64,000 nt of DNA, taken from Clostridiales bacterium. GTDB lineage: Bacteria; Bacillota; Clostridia; TANB77; SIG350. How positions within the stretch are numbered: the stretch's first letter is position 1; each line of letters begins with the position of its first letter. The stretch lies in assembly GCA_015056545.1 (NCBI GenBank), contig SVGE01000003.1, forward strand, positions 107,277 to 171,276, written 5' to 3'. The translations under genes and the position numbers were made by a program. Positions 31,867 to 40,454 of this stretch are shown piece after piece. Under the pieces are notes generated by a model that was given only the letters and a program-made list of their open reading frames with translations, was not told the origin of the DNA and ran no database searches.

Positions 31867-32922
31867 ATGAAACGGAATGCTAATGAAATAATGTCAGCTA
31901 AAAAACCAAGTGACATATTTTCAATGAATCCTGATACAATCGAGCAAGAAAAAGACGATTATATCGAACAATTTAAACCTAAGGCATATAACACTATTCA
32001 AAACTTTCTTATTCAACAACAAGTAACATTATTGTATCGTCAAGCACTTAATGAGTTTAAAAAAGGCGGTAAGATTAGCCTTGATACATCATCAATTGTT
32101 CTTACTGATATAAGTGGTAATACTATTGAGTTTTGTTACAATTATACTTCAAATATGAAGATAGGAACAATGTATGTTACAGATAAAAATGTACTTTTTG
32201 TAATAAATAGCAAATATGAAAAATATTACAAAAACTATATTTCTAAAACCAAACATTTTCCTAAGCTTGATAAAAAAATGTCTTCAATAGTGCAATATAT
32301 GCTTCCTAAAGTTTCAAAACACTTTGAAACAAATACAGGCGACTTTGTTATTATTCTAGATAAGCCGTGTACTACAATTTATCCATTAAGAGAATTACTT
32401 AACTATTTTGATGGCAAAATAAAATCTGAATATGTTGCCTCAATATTAACAAGATTATATTATTTTGTCTCTTACCTGGATTTAATAGGTATTACTCATA
32501 ACGCAATTACCGTTGATAATCTTTTCTTCTCTCCTGGTAAAACAGTAGAGGAAGGAAGCTCATTTACTGTTGAAGATATGAGAATTGTCGGTGTATTTGG
32601 TGGATGGTTTTTCTCAACTTCTTCACATGAAAAAATATGTGGTCTGCCAAAAGAAATACATGAAATTTTGCCACATGAAGTTAAACTTCATGGATATTCT
32701 TCTTTTAAAGTAGATGAATTATCTATAAAAAAAGTGGCGCGCGAACTTTTAGGTGATAGCACTGGAAATAATTTAGAAAATGTTCCAGAAGCTTTCTCTA
32801 AATGGATAAATAACAATTCTGTGGCTTTAAATTCTTATGAAGAATTTAAGAAATGGGAAAAAGTTATTATCCAAAGTTATGGTAAGCATAGATTCGTCGA
32901 TATGGACGTTTCTATAGATTAA
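31867..32922 (+). CDS. Kinase-fold-like protein, probable pseudokinase
   Basis: The 351-residue protein seems to hold a diverged protein-kinase fold. After a helical N-terminal part (1-70) come two strands, then a C-lobe-like region (about 165-290). The segment G-I-T-H-N-A-I-T-V-D-N-L-F can be aligned with the catalytic loop H-R-D-L-K-P-x-N-I-L: the first His and the Asn are kept, but the catalytic Asp is Ala. The later I-V-G-V-F-G-G-W matches the metal motif with Asp changed to Val. It is therefore probably inactive as a kinase. It is the first gene of an operon with a vWA protein (26 bases downstream) and a PurA homologue. The assignment rests on pattern alone. Confidence 0.6.
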   Translation: MKRNANEIMSAKKPSDIFSMNPDTIEQEKDDYIEQFKPKAYNTIQNFLIQQQVTLLYRQALNEFKKGGKISLDTSSIVLTDISGNTIEFCYNYTSNMKIGTMYVTDKNVLFVINSKYEKYYKNYISKTKHFPKLDKKMSSIVQYMLPKVSKHFETNTGDFVIILDKPCTTIYPLRELLNYFDGKIKSEYVASILTRLYYFVSYLDLIGITHNAITVDNLFFSPGKTVEEGSSFTVEDMRIVGVFGGWFFSTSSHEKICGLPKEIHEILPHEVKLHGYSSFKVDELSIKKVARELLGDSTGNNLENVPEAFSKWINNNSVALNSYEEFKKWEKVIIQSYGKHRFVDMDVSID

Positions 32923-32948
32923 AAATTATTTTTTAGGAGGTTTTTAAA

Positions 32949-33905
32949 ATGGGAGGTAGCCCTATAAGCTCAAGAGATGTAAAAAGGTATTATGATGATA
33001 ATTCACACATAAGATCATCAACAAACGCTTCTCAGGTATTCAAAGAACAGTATATGCGGAATGAATTTAATCCGGCTAAGATTAAGCTCCCTCGTGAAGC
33101 GTGTGACTCTTCGTTTACACCTAATTCAAAGGGTATAATCCTTGCTGAAGATTTTACAGGTTCAATGGATTCATTTCTTCACAGCTTAATTAAAGACGAT
33201 TTTCCTCGTCTCATTAAACAGATTTATGATATTGGTTCTTTTGACCCACATATTATGTTTATGGGTGTTGGAGATGTTGCAGCCGGTGACAAAGCACCTC
33301 TTCAGGTAACACAATTTGAAGCAGACTTACGTATGCTTGAACAGCTTCAAAAATTGTATGTTGAACACGGTGGTGGCGGTAATAATTATGAATCATATAT
33401 TCTGCCTTGGTATTTTGCCGGTAAGCATATAAAAATGGACTGCTGGGATAAAAGAAAAGAAAAAGGCTTTTTGTTCACATTTGGAGATGAAGAACCTACT
33501 CCTAAGCTTACTGCTCATCAGATAAAAGAAGTATTCGGTGATAATGATGAACTTGAAACTTCATTTATTACAGCTGAAGATTGCTTGGAAATGGCATCAG
33601 AAAAATTCAACTGCTATCACATTATATTGCCCGGTTATTATCGTTCACACTACGAAGAAGATACTATAAATCCTTGGCGTGAACTTATGGGTGGACATGT
33701 ATGTGATTTAAGTGACCATACTTATCTTCCTGAACTTGTTTCAACAATTTTAAAAATGTATGAAGGTATAAGTAAAACAGATGCTATAGCTCAAATCCAG
33801 GGCTCAGAGGCTAAAAAAGTAGTATCTGATGCACTTAAATGGCATGAAGAAAATATTGAAATTTCAGATAATTCTTCTGCTGAAGCTAATATGGAAGTAT
33901 TCTAA
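32949..33905 (+). CDS. vWA-domain (MIDAS) protein
   Basis: The 318-residue protein has a von Willebrand factor A-like fold. The first MIDAS motif is A-E-D-F-T-G-S-M-D-S near residue 57 (family D-x-S/T-x-S), and further conserved pieces are M-G-V-G-D near 97, G-G-G-G-N-N near 127 and F-T-F-G-D-E-E-P near 177. It has no signal or membrane segment, so it is an intracellular vWA protein of the sort that scaffolds complexes. The neighbours are a pseudokinase-like protein and a PurA homologue. Codons are less AT-biased than in the surrounding core genes. An AGGAGG ribosome site is present. Confidence 0.8.
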   Translation: MGGSPISSRDVKRYYDDNSHIRSSTNASQVFKEQYMRNEFNPAKIKLPREACDSSFTPNSKGIILAEDFTGSMDSFLHSLIKDDFPRLIKQIYDIGSFDPHIMFMGVGDVAAGDKAPLQVTQFEADLRMLEQLQKLYVEHGGGGNNYESYILPWYFAGKHIKMDCWDKRKEKGFLFTFGDEEPTPKLTAHQIKEVFGDNDELETSFITAEDCLEMASEKFNCYHIILPGYYRSHYEEDTINPWRELMGGHVCDLSDHTYLPELVSTILKMYEGISKTDAIAQIQGSEAKKVVSDALKWHEENIEISDNSSAEANMEVF

Positions 33906-33914
33906 AACATTCAA

Positions 33915-33948
33915 AAGATAAAGGGAGAGCTTTTTCTCCCTTTATCTA
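33915..33948 (+). terminator. Hairpin between the vWA and PurA-like genes
   Basis: AGATAAAGGGAGA pairs with TCTCCCTTTATCT. The following sequence is only moderately T-rich, so it may be a partial terminator reducing expression of the next gene. Confidence 0.6.
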
Positions 33949-33967
33949 TTTCATTAGGAGGATTAAT

Positions 33968-35194
33968 ATGAAAAAATGCTCTATTGTTATTGGTAGTTTG
34001 TGGGGTGATGAAGGAAAAGGCCATATGACAGACATTTTATGCAATGAAAAAAATACATTAAATATTAGATTTAATGGTGGCTCACAAGCCTCTCATACTG
34101 TCGTAACTCCAGATAACAAAAGACATTCTTTCCATCATTTTGGAGCTGGAACTTTTACTGGAGCTAAAACATATTTAAGTGAAGATTTCATTGTAAATCC
34201 AATTTCATTTGTTTTTGAGTTAAATGAATTATTTGATTCTTTTAAGATTAAACCACATGTTTTTGTAAATCCCAATGCAATAGTTACAACCCCTTGGGAT
34301 ATGTATTTAAATCAAGGTATTGAAACATATAGGGATAATCAAAGACATGGCAGTTGTGGCTATGGAATAAATGAAACTGTTGAAAGAAGTAGAATCGAAA
34401 AATATAAAATAACAGTAATGGATTTGTTTTCTGAGGAAAACTTAATAAATAAACTGTTATTAATTCAAAACGAATATATTAAGCAGCGTTTAGAACAAGA
34501 ATATAATCTTACAATATCTGACTTAGATATTAAATATCAAAGACTTCTTAATGATCAAGAAAATATAAGTATGTTTTTGTTTTATGTTTCTCAATTTTTA
34601 TCTAATATACAGATAGTTCAAGATAATATTTTAAATCGTTTTGATAATATTGTTTTTGAAGGTGCTCAAGGACTTCTGCTTGACCAAAATAATACTGAGT
34701 ATTATCCACATGTTACAACATCAAATACAGGTATAAAAAATGTAATGGATATTCTTGCTTCTTTAAGTTATATTGGTCCAATAGATATTTATTACATGAG
34801 CAGATGCTATATTACTAAACATGGTGCTGGTGCTTTTAAAGGTGAATTAAAAGAAAAACCATATTCTAATATCGAAGATTTAACAAATATTCCAAATGAA
34901 TTTCAAGGATCTTTAAGATTTGGTTATATGGACTTTGATTTGCTTGCATATGAAATTAATAAAGACTTAAGAAATCTTAAACTTCCGGCAAAAATAAATA
35001 TTACATTTACATGTTTAGACCAACTTGATGATGATTTTAAATATCTGTTAGATGGTAAAAAGCATTGCCAAAAAAGTGATTTATTTGTTGATACAGCATT
35101 CAATATTCTTAAGCAAAAAATCGATAATTTATCTGATATTTATGCAACTAATGGATTAACAAGACATAATTTTATTAAATATACAAAAATGTGA
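33968..35194 (+). CDS. Divergent adenylosuccinate synthetase homologue
   Basis: The 408-residue protein is clearly related to PurA: the P-loop I-G-S-L-W-G-D-E-G-K-G at 8-18 keeps the catalytic Asp, N-G-G-S-Q-A-S-H-T keeps the His, and E-G-A-Q-G-L-L-L-D and Y-P-H-V-T-T-S-N-T are typical. Three sites differ. The guanine motif T-K-L-D is T-C-L-D, the Asp-binding loop T-T-G-R-R-R is Q-G-S-L-R-F, and the GTTxRGIGP motif is G-S-C-G-Y-G-I-N. It may thus use other substrates than GTP, IMP and aspartate. No purine genes are near. It is third in an operon with pseudokinase and vWA genes. A phage-type PurZ-like or regulatory role is possible but unproven. Confidence 0.8.
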   Translation: MKKCSIVIGSLWGDEGKGHMTDILCNEKNTLNIRFNGGSQASHTVVTPDNKRHSFHHFGAGTFTGAKTYLSEDFIVNPISFVFELNELFDSFKIKPHVFVNPNAIVTTPWDMYLNQGIETYRDNQRHGSCGYGINETVERSRIEKYKITVMDLFSEENLINKLLLIQNEYIKQRLEQEYNLTISDLDIKYQRLLNDQENISMFLFYVSQFLSNIQIVQDNILNRFDNIVFEGAQGLLLDQNNTEYYPHVTTSNTGIKNVMDILASLSYIGPIDIYYMSRCYITKHGAGAFKGELKEKPYSNIEDLTNIPNEFQGSLRFGYMDFDLLAYEINKDLRNLKLPAKINITFTCLDQLDDDFKYLLDGKKHCQKSDLFVDTAFNILKQKIDNLSDIYATNGLTRHNFIKYTKM

Positions 35195-35222
35195 CTTATG
35201 TATAAAACATAAGCCACATTTT
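35189..35222. terminator. Bidirectional terminator
   Basis: TGTGACTTATG pairs with CATAAGCCACA (one mismatch) and ends in T7. It separates the convergent halves of the accessory cluster. Confidence 0.85.
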
Positions 35223-35223
35223 T

Positions 35224-35496
35224 TTATTTAATTTTGGTAGTATAGGACATACCATTTGCTATTGGAGTAGTCATATTTCCTTTAGAATTAATGGTTACAC
35301 CATTTGCCATTTGATATGTATATGATGTAATACCATTCTTTCCGAAGTTTGCATACAACTTTGTTTTTTCAGAAATAAGTTTATTTCCACATGCCTTACA
35401 AAAGTTATTTTCTGATTCATAAACTTTTTGACACTGTGTACATTTCTTCAAAACAATTTCCTTAATCAGAACTTTTTTTCTGAAATTTATAGCCAT
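35224..35496 (-). CDS. Small zinc-ribbon protein
   Basis: I prefer the ATG at 35496, preceded by AAGGA, over the open frame from 35523, which overlaps the upstream gene. The 90-residue product has a zinc ribbon C-T-Q-C ... C-K-A-C (about 20-42) followed by a strand-rich part with repeated T-S-Y-T-Y and G-M-S-Y-T-T phrases. It begins 4 bases after the stop of the 522-residue zinc-ribbon protein, so the two are translationally linked. Function unknown. It probably works with the same complex. Confidence 0.75.
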   Translation of the reverse strand: MAINFRKKVLIKEIVLKKCTQCQKVYESENNFCKACGNKLISEKTKLYANFGKNGITSYTYQMANGVTINSKGNMTTPIANGMSYTTKIK

Positions 35497-35500
35497 AATA

Positions 35501-37069
35501 TCATTCCTTACTTCCGTCAGCACTTTCTGCTACAGTTTCTGCCGGCGGTTCGTTTGTAATTATCTTAGTAAGATCAATTCCGCATTCCGGACAGAATGTT
35601 TCTGTTCCATCAAGATGCTTTCCGCAGTTTACACAAACACCAGCTTCTGCTTTTGCGCCACAATGATGGCAGAAAAGTGCATCAGGTTTAAGAACTTCTC
35701 CGCATTTACGACATTTCTTCTGCGAACTTTCTGTTTCTCCACCGCACTTTGAGCAGAATTTGCTACCATCATCATAAGTAGCACCGCATTTCTTACATAC
35801 AACTGTTTCTTTATCTGAAACATTACCACCAGCCACACTTGCAGAAGGATCTACAATAGGCATGATATTGCCAACCGGTGAATTATTTCCAAGCAACTGT
35901 GACAACACAAGCATCTGGACCATTGAGTTGTTTTCACTTTCACCTGAATTACCAAGCATCATAAGCATAGGAAGATTCATCTCTCCATTAGCTCCACCGA
36001 ACATTCCGCCGATATCGCCACCATTCATTGCCATAAGCATAGGAAGACAAGAACCCAATCCGTTAAATGACTCATCATTGATATTATCCAATGAGAACTC
36101 ATCTTTGCTTCCGTTAGCCCAATTCATCATACACATAGCGGCAAGAACATTTCCACCCATATTCTGCTTTGTTGCAGGATCGGTAAGAGTCTTGATATCA
36201 AAAGCAACAACTTTTGTATAAAGAGTCATTCCCGGAATAAGGCTTTCCTCAGGAAGCATCTCCTGAAGCATACCATCTGCTGCATTCAAAAGAGTAATAC
36301 TGCCTGTATTTATGGCTTTTACATAATAGTATTTGCCATCCTTTTTAAGCAAATCACCGACTGTAAGAGCCTTTGTAGGAAGCAACATAATGGGGAAATT
36401 ACCCATCTTCATTCCTGCAATATTTTTTCTGGTGTTTTTCGTCGCGTCAAACGTGTACCAGTTTCCTGTTTCAGGATTCTTTACAGCTACACCCATAAGT
36501 GTTGATGCAATATTAGCATCCTTTGACATACCGAGTTCAAAATTCATTCCCAAAAAACCATTTTTCCTTTTCATAACATTTCTTCCTCCCATAAATTTTT
36601 TGTTTGTTATTTCATAATATACAGCTAAGGCTTCTTCCACCTCTTCTGTATTAAATGATATCGCAGCTAAGAATGTTCTATTGCTATTTCTAGCCATATT
36701 GATACATTCTTCGGTTTCCTTTTCACACCCAAAACATCTTGATAATCTTCCATATGATATTGATATTTCAATATCTATAAAATCTCTTCCCGATTTGATA
36801 GCTTCTTTGAGTTTTTCAACAAAAGCATCTAAAGGTAAAATGTAAGGACTGAAAAAGAATTTTCCACCTTTGCAAACACTCTGGAATTCAATTGAAAGTT
36901 TATCACCTTCTTCTAAACGTGTTGTTAAGTAATACTCTCCCATCTGAATAACATTATCTGAGAAAAACGGCTTATCTCTTGAATTAGGGCAATTAACCAT
37001 ATTATATCCATCAAAGTGATAGCTTTTAGGAATTAATTGCCGTACAAGAGAAGTTTTGTCAAATGACAT
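35501..37069 (-). CDS. Multi-zinc-ribbon protein with Met/Gly-rich linker
   Basis: The 522-residue protein has an N-terminal domain (1-155) containing C-F-G-C and a further Cys, a middle domain (about 165-300) with strand-rich segments such as K-D-G-K-Y-Y-Y-V and I-M-L-L-P-T-K, a Met/Gly/Asn-rich low-complexity part (about 325-395), and three C-terminal zinc ribbons (C-K-K-C/C-S-K-C, C-R-K-C/C-H-H-C and C-V-N-C/C-P-E-C). No signal peptide. Codon use is markedly richer in G and C than neighbours, which may mean acquisition or high expression. It faces the pseudokinase-vWA-PurA-like operon and is likely part of the same system. The biochemical role is unknown. Confidence 0.75.
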   Translation of the reverse strand: MSFDKTSLVRQLIPKSYHFDGYNMVNCPNSRDKPFFSDNVIQMGEYYLTTRLEEGDKLSIEFQSVCKGGKFFFSPYILPLDAFVEKLKEAIKSGRDFIDIEISISYGRLSRCFGCEKETEECINMARNSNRTFLAAISFNTEEVEEALAVYYEITNKKFMGGRNVMKRKNGFLGMNFELGMSKDANIASTLMGVAVKNPETGNWYTFDATKNTRKNIAGMKMGNFPIMLLPTKALTVGDLLKKDGKYYYVKAINTGSITLLNAADGMLQEMLPEESLIPGMTLYTKVVAFDIKTLTDPATKQNMGGNVLAAMCMMNWANGSKDEFSLDNINDESFNGLGSCLPMLMAMNGGDIGGMFGGANGEMNLPMLMMLGNSGESENNSMVQMLVLSQLLGNNSPVGNIMPIVDPSASVAGGNVSDKETVVCKKCGATYDDGSKFCSKCGGETESSQKKCRKCGEVLKPDALFCHHCGAKAEAGVCVNCGKHLDGTETFCPECGIDLTKIITNEPPAETVAESADGSKE

Positions 37070-37135
37070 AATAAACTACCTCCTTTTTCTAATAATTAGA
37101 AATATTTCTTGTAATAATATAAAATTACAAATAGT

Positions 37136-37164
37136 ATTATATCACATAATAAAGCAAAAGTAAA
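37136..37164 (-). promoter_or_regulatory. Promoter of the zinc-ribbon gene pair
   Basis: TTTACT (37159-37164), a 17-base spacer and TATAAT (37136-37141) with an extended TGA on the minus strand. Confidence 0.7.
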
Positions 37165-37179
37165 TAATTATGTAAAGCA

Positions 37180-37214
37180 TATTAAAAAAAGAATGGATAT
37201 TCCATTCTTTTATC
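37180..37214. terminator. Terminator of the division and cell-wall operon
   Basis: AAAAGAATGGA and TCCATTCTTTT form a perfect palindrome just past the murG stop. Confidence 0.7.
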
Positions 37215-37221
37215 TTAACTA

Positions 37222-38334
37222 TTACATTTTTCCTTTTAACAATTTCTTTATTTCAACATATATTCTATCTTCTACATCTAATACACCTAATTTTCTAGCA
37301 TTTGCTCCCATTTCAAATAATTTATTTTTATCATTTATAAGTATCTCAAGCAGTCCATTTAAAGTATCTGATGACATATCTCTTTCTAATAATACTTTAG
37401 CCGCCCCGTTCTTTTCTAATATCTTAGCATTATATTCTTGATGATTTTCTGCAGCATATGGATATGGAATTAATATAGATGGTTTACCCATAACACATAT
37501 TTCTGTCAAACTTAATGCACCCGCTCTTGAAATAAGCAAATCTGCTGTAGCCATATATTCTTCCATATTATATACATATGGTAATACTTTTAAATTCTTT
37601 AATTTATCTATATTACATTTTTTCTTTTCAATTTGGGCAATTACATTATCATATTGCTTAGGTCCTGTTACAAATATTGTTTGATAATTTTTTTCTTTAC
37701 CATTACACAATATATCTACTAAATATTCATTAATTTTTTTAGCTCCTTGACTTCCACCTATTATTAATAAAACTGGCATATTTTCTTTTAAATCAAGTTT
37801 TTTTCTTAAGTTTTCTGGAGCTACATATGTAGTCATTTTACTAGGTGTTCCTGTATATACTATATTTTTAGCATTTTTTATTCTCTTTTCGGCTTGTTTA
37901 AAACCAACCATTATTGTATCTACTTTATATGCCATAGTAGTAACTACTTTTCCAGGTATTGAATTACTTTCATGTAACATTGTAGGGATATGCATTTTTG
38001 TTGCTTGTTTAAATATTGGAAAACAAACAAATCCACCTGTTCCAACAACTATATCTGGATTAAATTCTTTTATTATTTTTTTTGCATCAAATATTCCTAA
38101 TATTAAATTACATGCATTTTTAATATTCTTAACAGATATTTTTCTCTCTATCCCACTAGCTCTAATATGTTTTATCTTATATCCTGCTTTTGGAATAATA
38201 TCATTTTCAATTCCTTTTTTAGTTCCAACAAATAATATTTCACTATTAGGATTTTCTCTTTTTATTTTATCTGCAATACTTATTCCAGGAGTAATATGTC
38301 CTCCTGTTCCAGCTGCAACTATTAATACTCTCAT
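37222..38334 (-). CDS. murG: MurG (lipid II GlcNAc transferase)
   Basis: The 370-residue GT-B enzyme adds GlcNAc to lipid I at the inner membrane face to form lipid II. It shows the N-terminal G-T-G-G-H-I-T-P-G at 10-18, G-T-G-G-F-V-C-F-P near 92, G-G-S-Q-G-A-K near 190 and R-A-G-A-L-S-L-T-E near 265. Length is normal. It is the last gene of the mraZ-to-murG cluster, 27 bases after ftsW. Confidence 0.96.
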   Translation of the reverse strand: MRVLIVAAGTGGHITPGISIADKIKRENPNSEILFVGTKKGIENDIIPKAGYKIKHIRASGIERKISVKNIKNACNLILGIFDAKKIIKEFNPDIVVGTGGFVCFPIFKQATKMHIPTMLHESNSIPGKVVTTMAYKVDTIMVGFKQAEKRIKNAKNIVYTGTPSKMTTYVAPENLRKKLDLKENMPVLLIIGGSQGAKKINEYLVDILCNGKEKNYQTIFVTGPKQYDNVIAQIEKKKCNIDKLKNLKVLPYVYNMEEYMATADLLISRAGALSLTEICVMGKPSILIPYPYAAENHQEYNAKILEKNGAAKVLLERDMSSDTLNGLLEILINDKNKLFEMGANARKLGVLDVEDRIYVEIKKLLKGKM

Positions 38335-38361
38335 ATATTAACCTTTTCCTTTCATAAATAA

Positions 38362-39459
38362 TTACTTACTACAATTCTTAGATATATTAAGCAATACACC
38401 TGTTGATGCTAATAATATAAGAAGTGATGAACCACCATAACTAAAGAATGGAAGTGATATACCTGTAACTGGTATTGTTCCTGTAACAACCGCTATATTA
38501 AATATAGCTTGAAGTCCAATCATTGTTGTAATACCAATTGCCATATATGAACCAAACTTATCTTTACATTTAATTGAAATTAATACACCTCTCCATACAA
38601 ATATAGCAAATAGTGAAATTACTAATAATGCTCCAAAAAAACCTAATTCTTCACATATAACAGCAAATATAAAGTCATTTTGTTGTTCTGGAAGGTACAT
38701 ATATTTTTGTTTACTTTTACCAAGTCCTAAACCAAAAACTCCACCAGAACCAATTGCCATTAATGATTGTGCAAGCTGCCAACCTTCACCTTTAAAATCT
38801 TGCCATGGATCTAACCAATATTTTAATCTATCTAGTCTATATGGTGACATTATTATAAGGCCTAATAATCCTGCTATTGCTACTGGAACTAAAGATATTA
38901 TGTATTTTAAATTACAGCCTGCTGCAAAAATTATCACCATACTAATTCCTAAAATAACAACTGCAGCACTCATATGTGGTTGTTTTAATAATATAAGCAT
39001 TATTATACCAAGTATTGCTAAGCAACTTAAGAAAAATTTGTATGAATGTTTTATTTTTTCTTCATATTTTTTTTGAGATAATAATGAAGCAAAAAATACA
39101 ATTACTGCTATTTTGGTTATTTCTGATGTTTGTATTTGAACACCAATATTTATCCATCTTGTTGCATTATTTCTTGTAACACCCAATCCTGGTATAAATA
39201 CTAATAAAAGCACACCTATACCACCTATTAGTGCTATAAGTCCAAATCTTTTATATACTCTATAATCTATATTTGAAATAATTAACATTATTACTATACC
39301 AACAATTGCATATATCAATTGGTCTTTGGCAAAATAGTAACTATCACCATATGTATTTAACGCATATGGCGCACTTGCACTTAATACCATTGTTACACCA
39401 ATTGCTAGTAATAATAATGTTGTTATAAATAAAACTAAATCCATTTGTTTATTTTTCAT
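38362..39459 (-). CDS. ftsW: SEDS-family peptidoglycan polymerase FtsW/SpoVE
   Basis: The 365-residue protein has about ten membrane helices and the SEDS motifs, including I-A-V-I-V-F-F-A-S near 116, the polymerase Asp/Glu-rich loop K-S-K-Q-K-Y-M-Y-L-P-E-Q-Q-N-D-F-I-F near 243, and the terminal L-P-F-F-S-Y-G-G-S-S near 338. With the SpoVD-like PBP in the same cluster, it is either the vegetative FtsW or the spore-specific SpoVE. Sequence alone does not separate the two. It polymerises lipid II glycan chains with its partner PBP. Confidence 0.94.
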   Translation of the reverse strand: MKNKQMDLVLFITTLLLLAIGVTMVLSASAPYALNTYGDSYYFAKDQLIYAIVGIVIMLIISNIDYRVYKRFGLIALIGGIGVLLLVFIPGLGVTRNNATRWINIGVQIQTSEITKIAVIVFFASLLSQKKYEEKIKHSYKFFLSCLAILGIIMLILLKQPHMSAAVVILGISMVIIFAAGCNLKYIISLVPVAIAGLLGLIIMSPYRLDRLKYWLDPWQDFKGEGWQLAQSLMAIGSGGVFGLGLGKSKQKYMYLPEQQNDFIFAVICEELGFFGALLVISLFAIFVWRGVLISIKCKDKFGSYMAIGITTMIGLQAIFNIAVVTGTIPVTGISLPFFSYGGSSLLILLASTGVLLNISKNCSK

Positions 39460-39471
39460 TATTTTCCTCCA

Positions 39472-40434
39472 TTATATAGCAAAAAATCCTATTAAGCATA
39501 ATATTATTGTAGCTATCCAAAACATCCATACCACTTTCCATTCACTATATCCAGATAATTCAAAATGATGATGAAGTGGTGACATTTTGAAAAATCTATT
39601 ACCTGTTTTCTTAAAATATATTACTTGAATAATTACAGATAAAGCCTCTAATACACATATTCCTGCAACTATTATTAATATAAATGGCATTTTTAAATAT
39701 AACGCAACAGCACAAAATGCTCCACCTAATGCGAGTGACCCTGTATCTCCCATAAATACTTTTGCTGGTTTTAAATTAAATAATAGAAAACCTATACAAG
39801 AACCAGCTACTATACTGCTAAATAAAGACATTTCTAAATTATTATATAACACGCTTACTATTGTAAAAAAAGTCATAATAAGAATTGTAATTCCTGTTGC
39901 TAATCCATCTAAACCATCTGTTAAATTTAAACTATTAGTACAAGCTAATATTACAATTACTGCAAATGGTATATATAAATAAATCGGAAGTGTTATGTAA
40001 TTTTTTAAAAATGGAATTTGAATATCTGTGCCTAAATGTAAACCATATTGCAAATATACTGTAAATACTACTGCTACTATTAAAAGTCCTAGCATTTTGT
40101 ATCTAGGTAATAATCCTTTTGGATCTTTTAATACTAATTTTTTGAAATCATCTATAAAACCTATAATACCAAATCCTAAAGTTATTAGCGCTATAGGTAA
40201 AATATGTGTATATTGCGGATATATAAAATATAGAGCCATTGACATTACTACAATTGTTACTAACATTATAATTCCACCCATTGTAGGTGTTCCTGATTTT
40301 TGAAGATGTGACTCAGGACCATCATCTCTAACAACTTGCCCTATCTTCAATTTTTTTAATATTGGAATTACTATTAAACCTAATATAACTGTAATCAAAA
40401 ATGATATTATTAAATATTTCATTTGTAAATTCAT
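39472..40434 (-). CDS. mraY: Phospho-MurNAc-pentapeptide translocase MraY
   Basis: The 320-residue, ten-helix enzyme makes lipid I from UDP-MurNAc-pentapeptide and undecaprenyl phosphate. Conserved cytoplasmic motifs are K-S-G-T-P-T-M-G-G near 45, F-I-D-D-F-K-K near 90, N-L-T-D-G-L-D-G-L-A-T near 168, F-M-G-D-T-G-S-L-A-L-G near 227 and P-L-H-H-H-F-E near 285, including the catalytic Asp residues. It lies 21 bases after murE and 13 before ftsW. murF and murD, which flank it in many Firmicutes, are missing here. Confidence 0.96.
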   Translation of the reverse strand: MNLQMKYLIISFLITVILGLIVIPILKKLKIGQVVRDDGPESHLQKSGTPTMGGIIMLVTIVVMSMALYFIYPQYTHILPIALITLGFGIIGFIDDFKKLVLKDPKGLLPRYKMLGLLIVAVVFTVYLQYGLHLGTDIQIPFLKNYITLPIYLYIPFAVIVILACTNSLNLTDGLDGLATGITILIMTFFTIVSVLYNNLEMSLFSSIVAGSCIGFLLFNLKPAKVFMGDTGSLALGGAFCAVALYLKMPFILIIVAGICVLEALSVIIQVIYFKKTGNRFFKMSPLHHHFELSGYSEWKVVWMFWIATIILCLIGFFAI

Positions 40435-40454
40435 ATTTTATCTCCCCTAAAACA

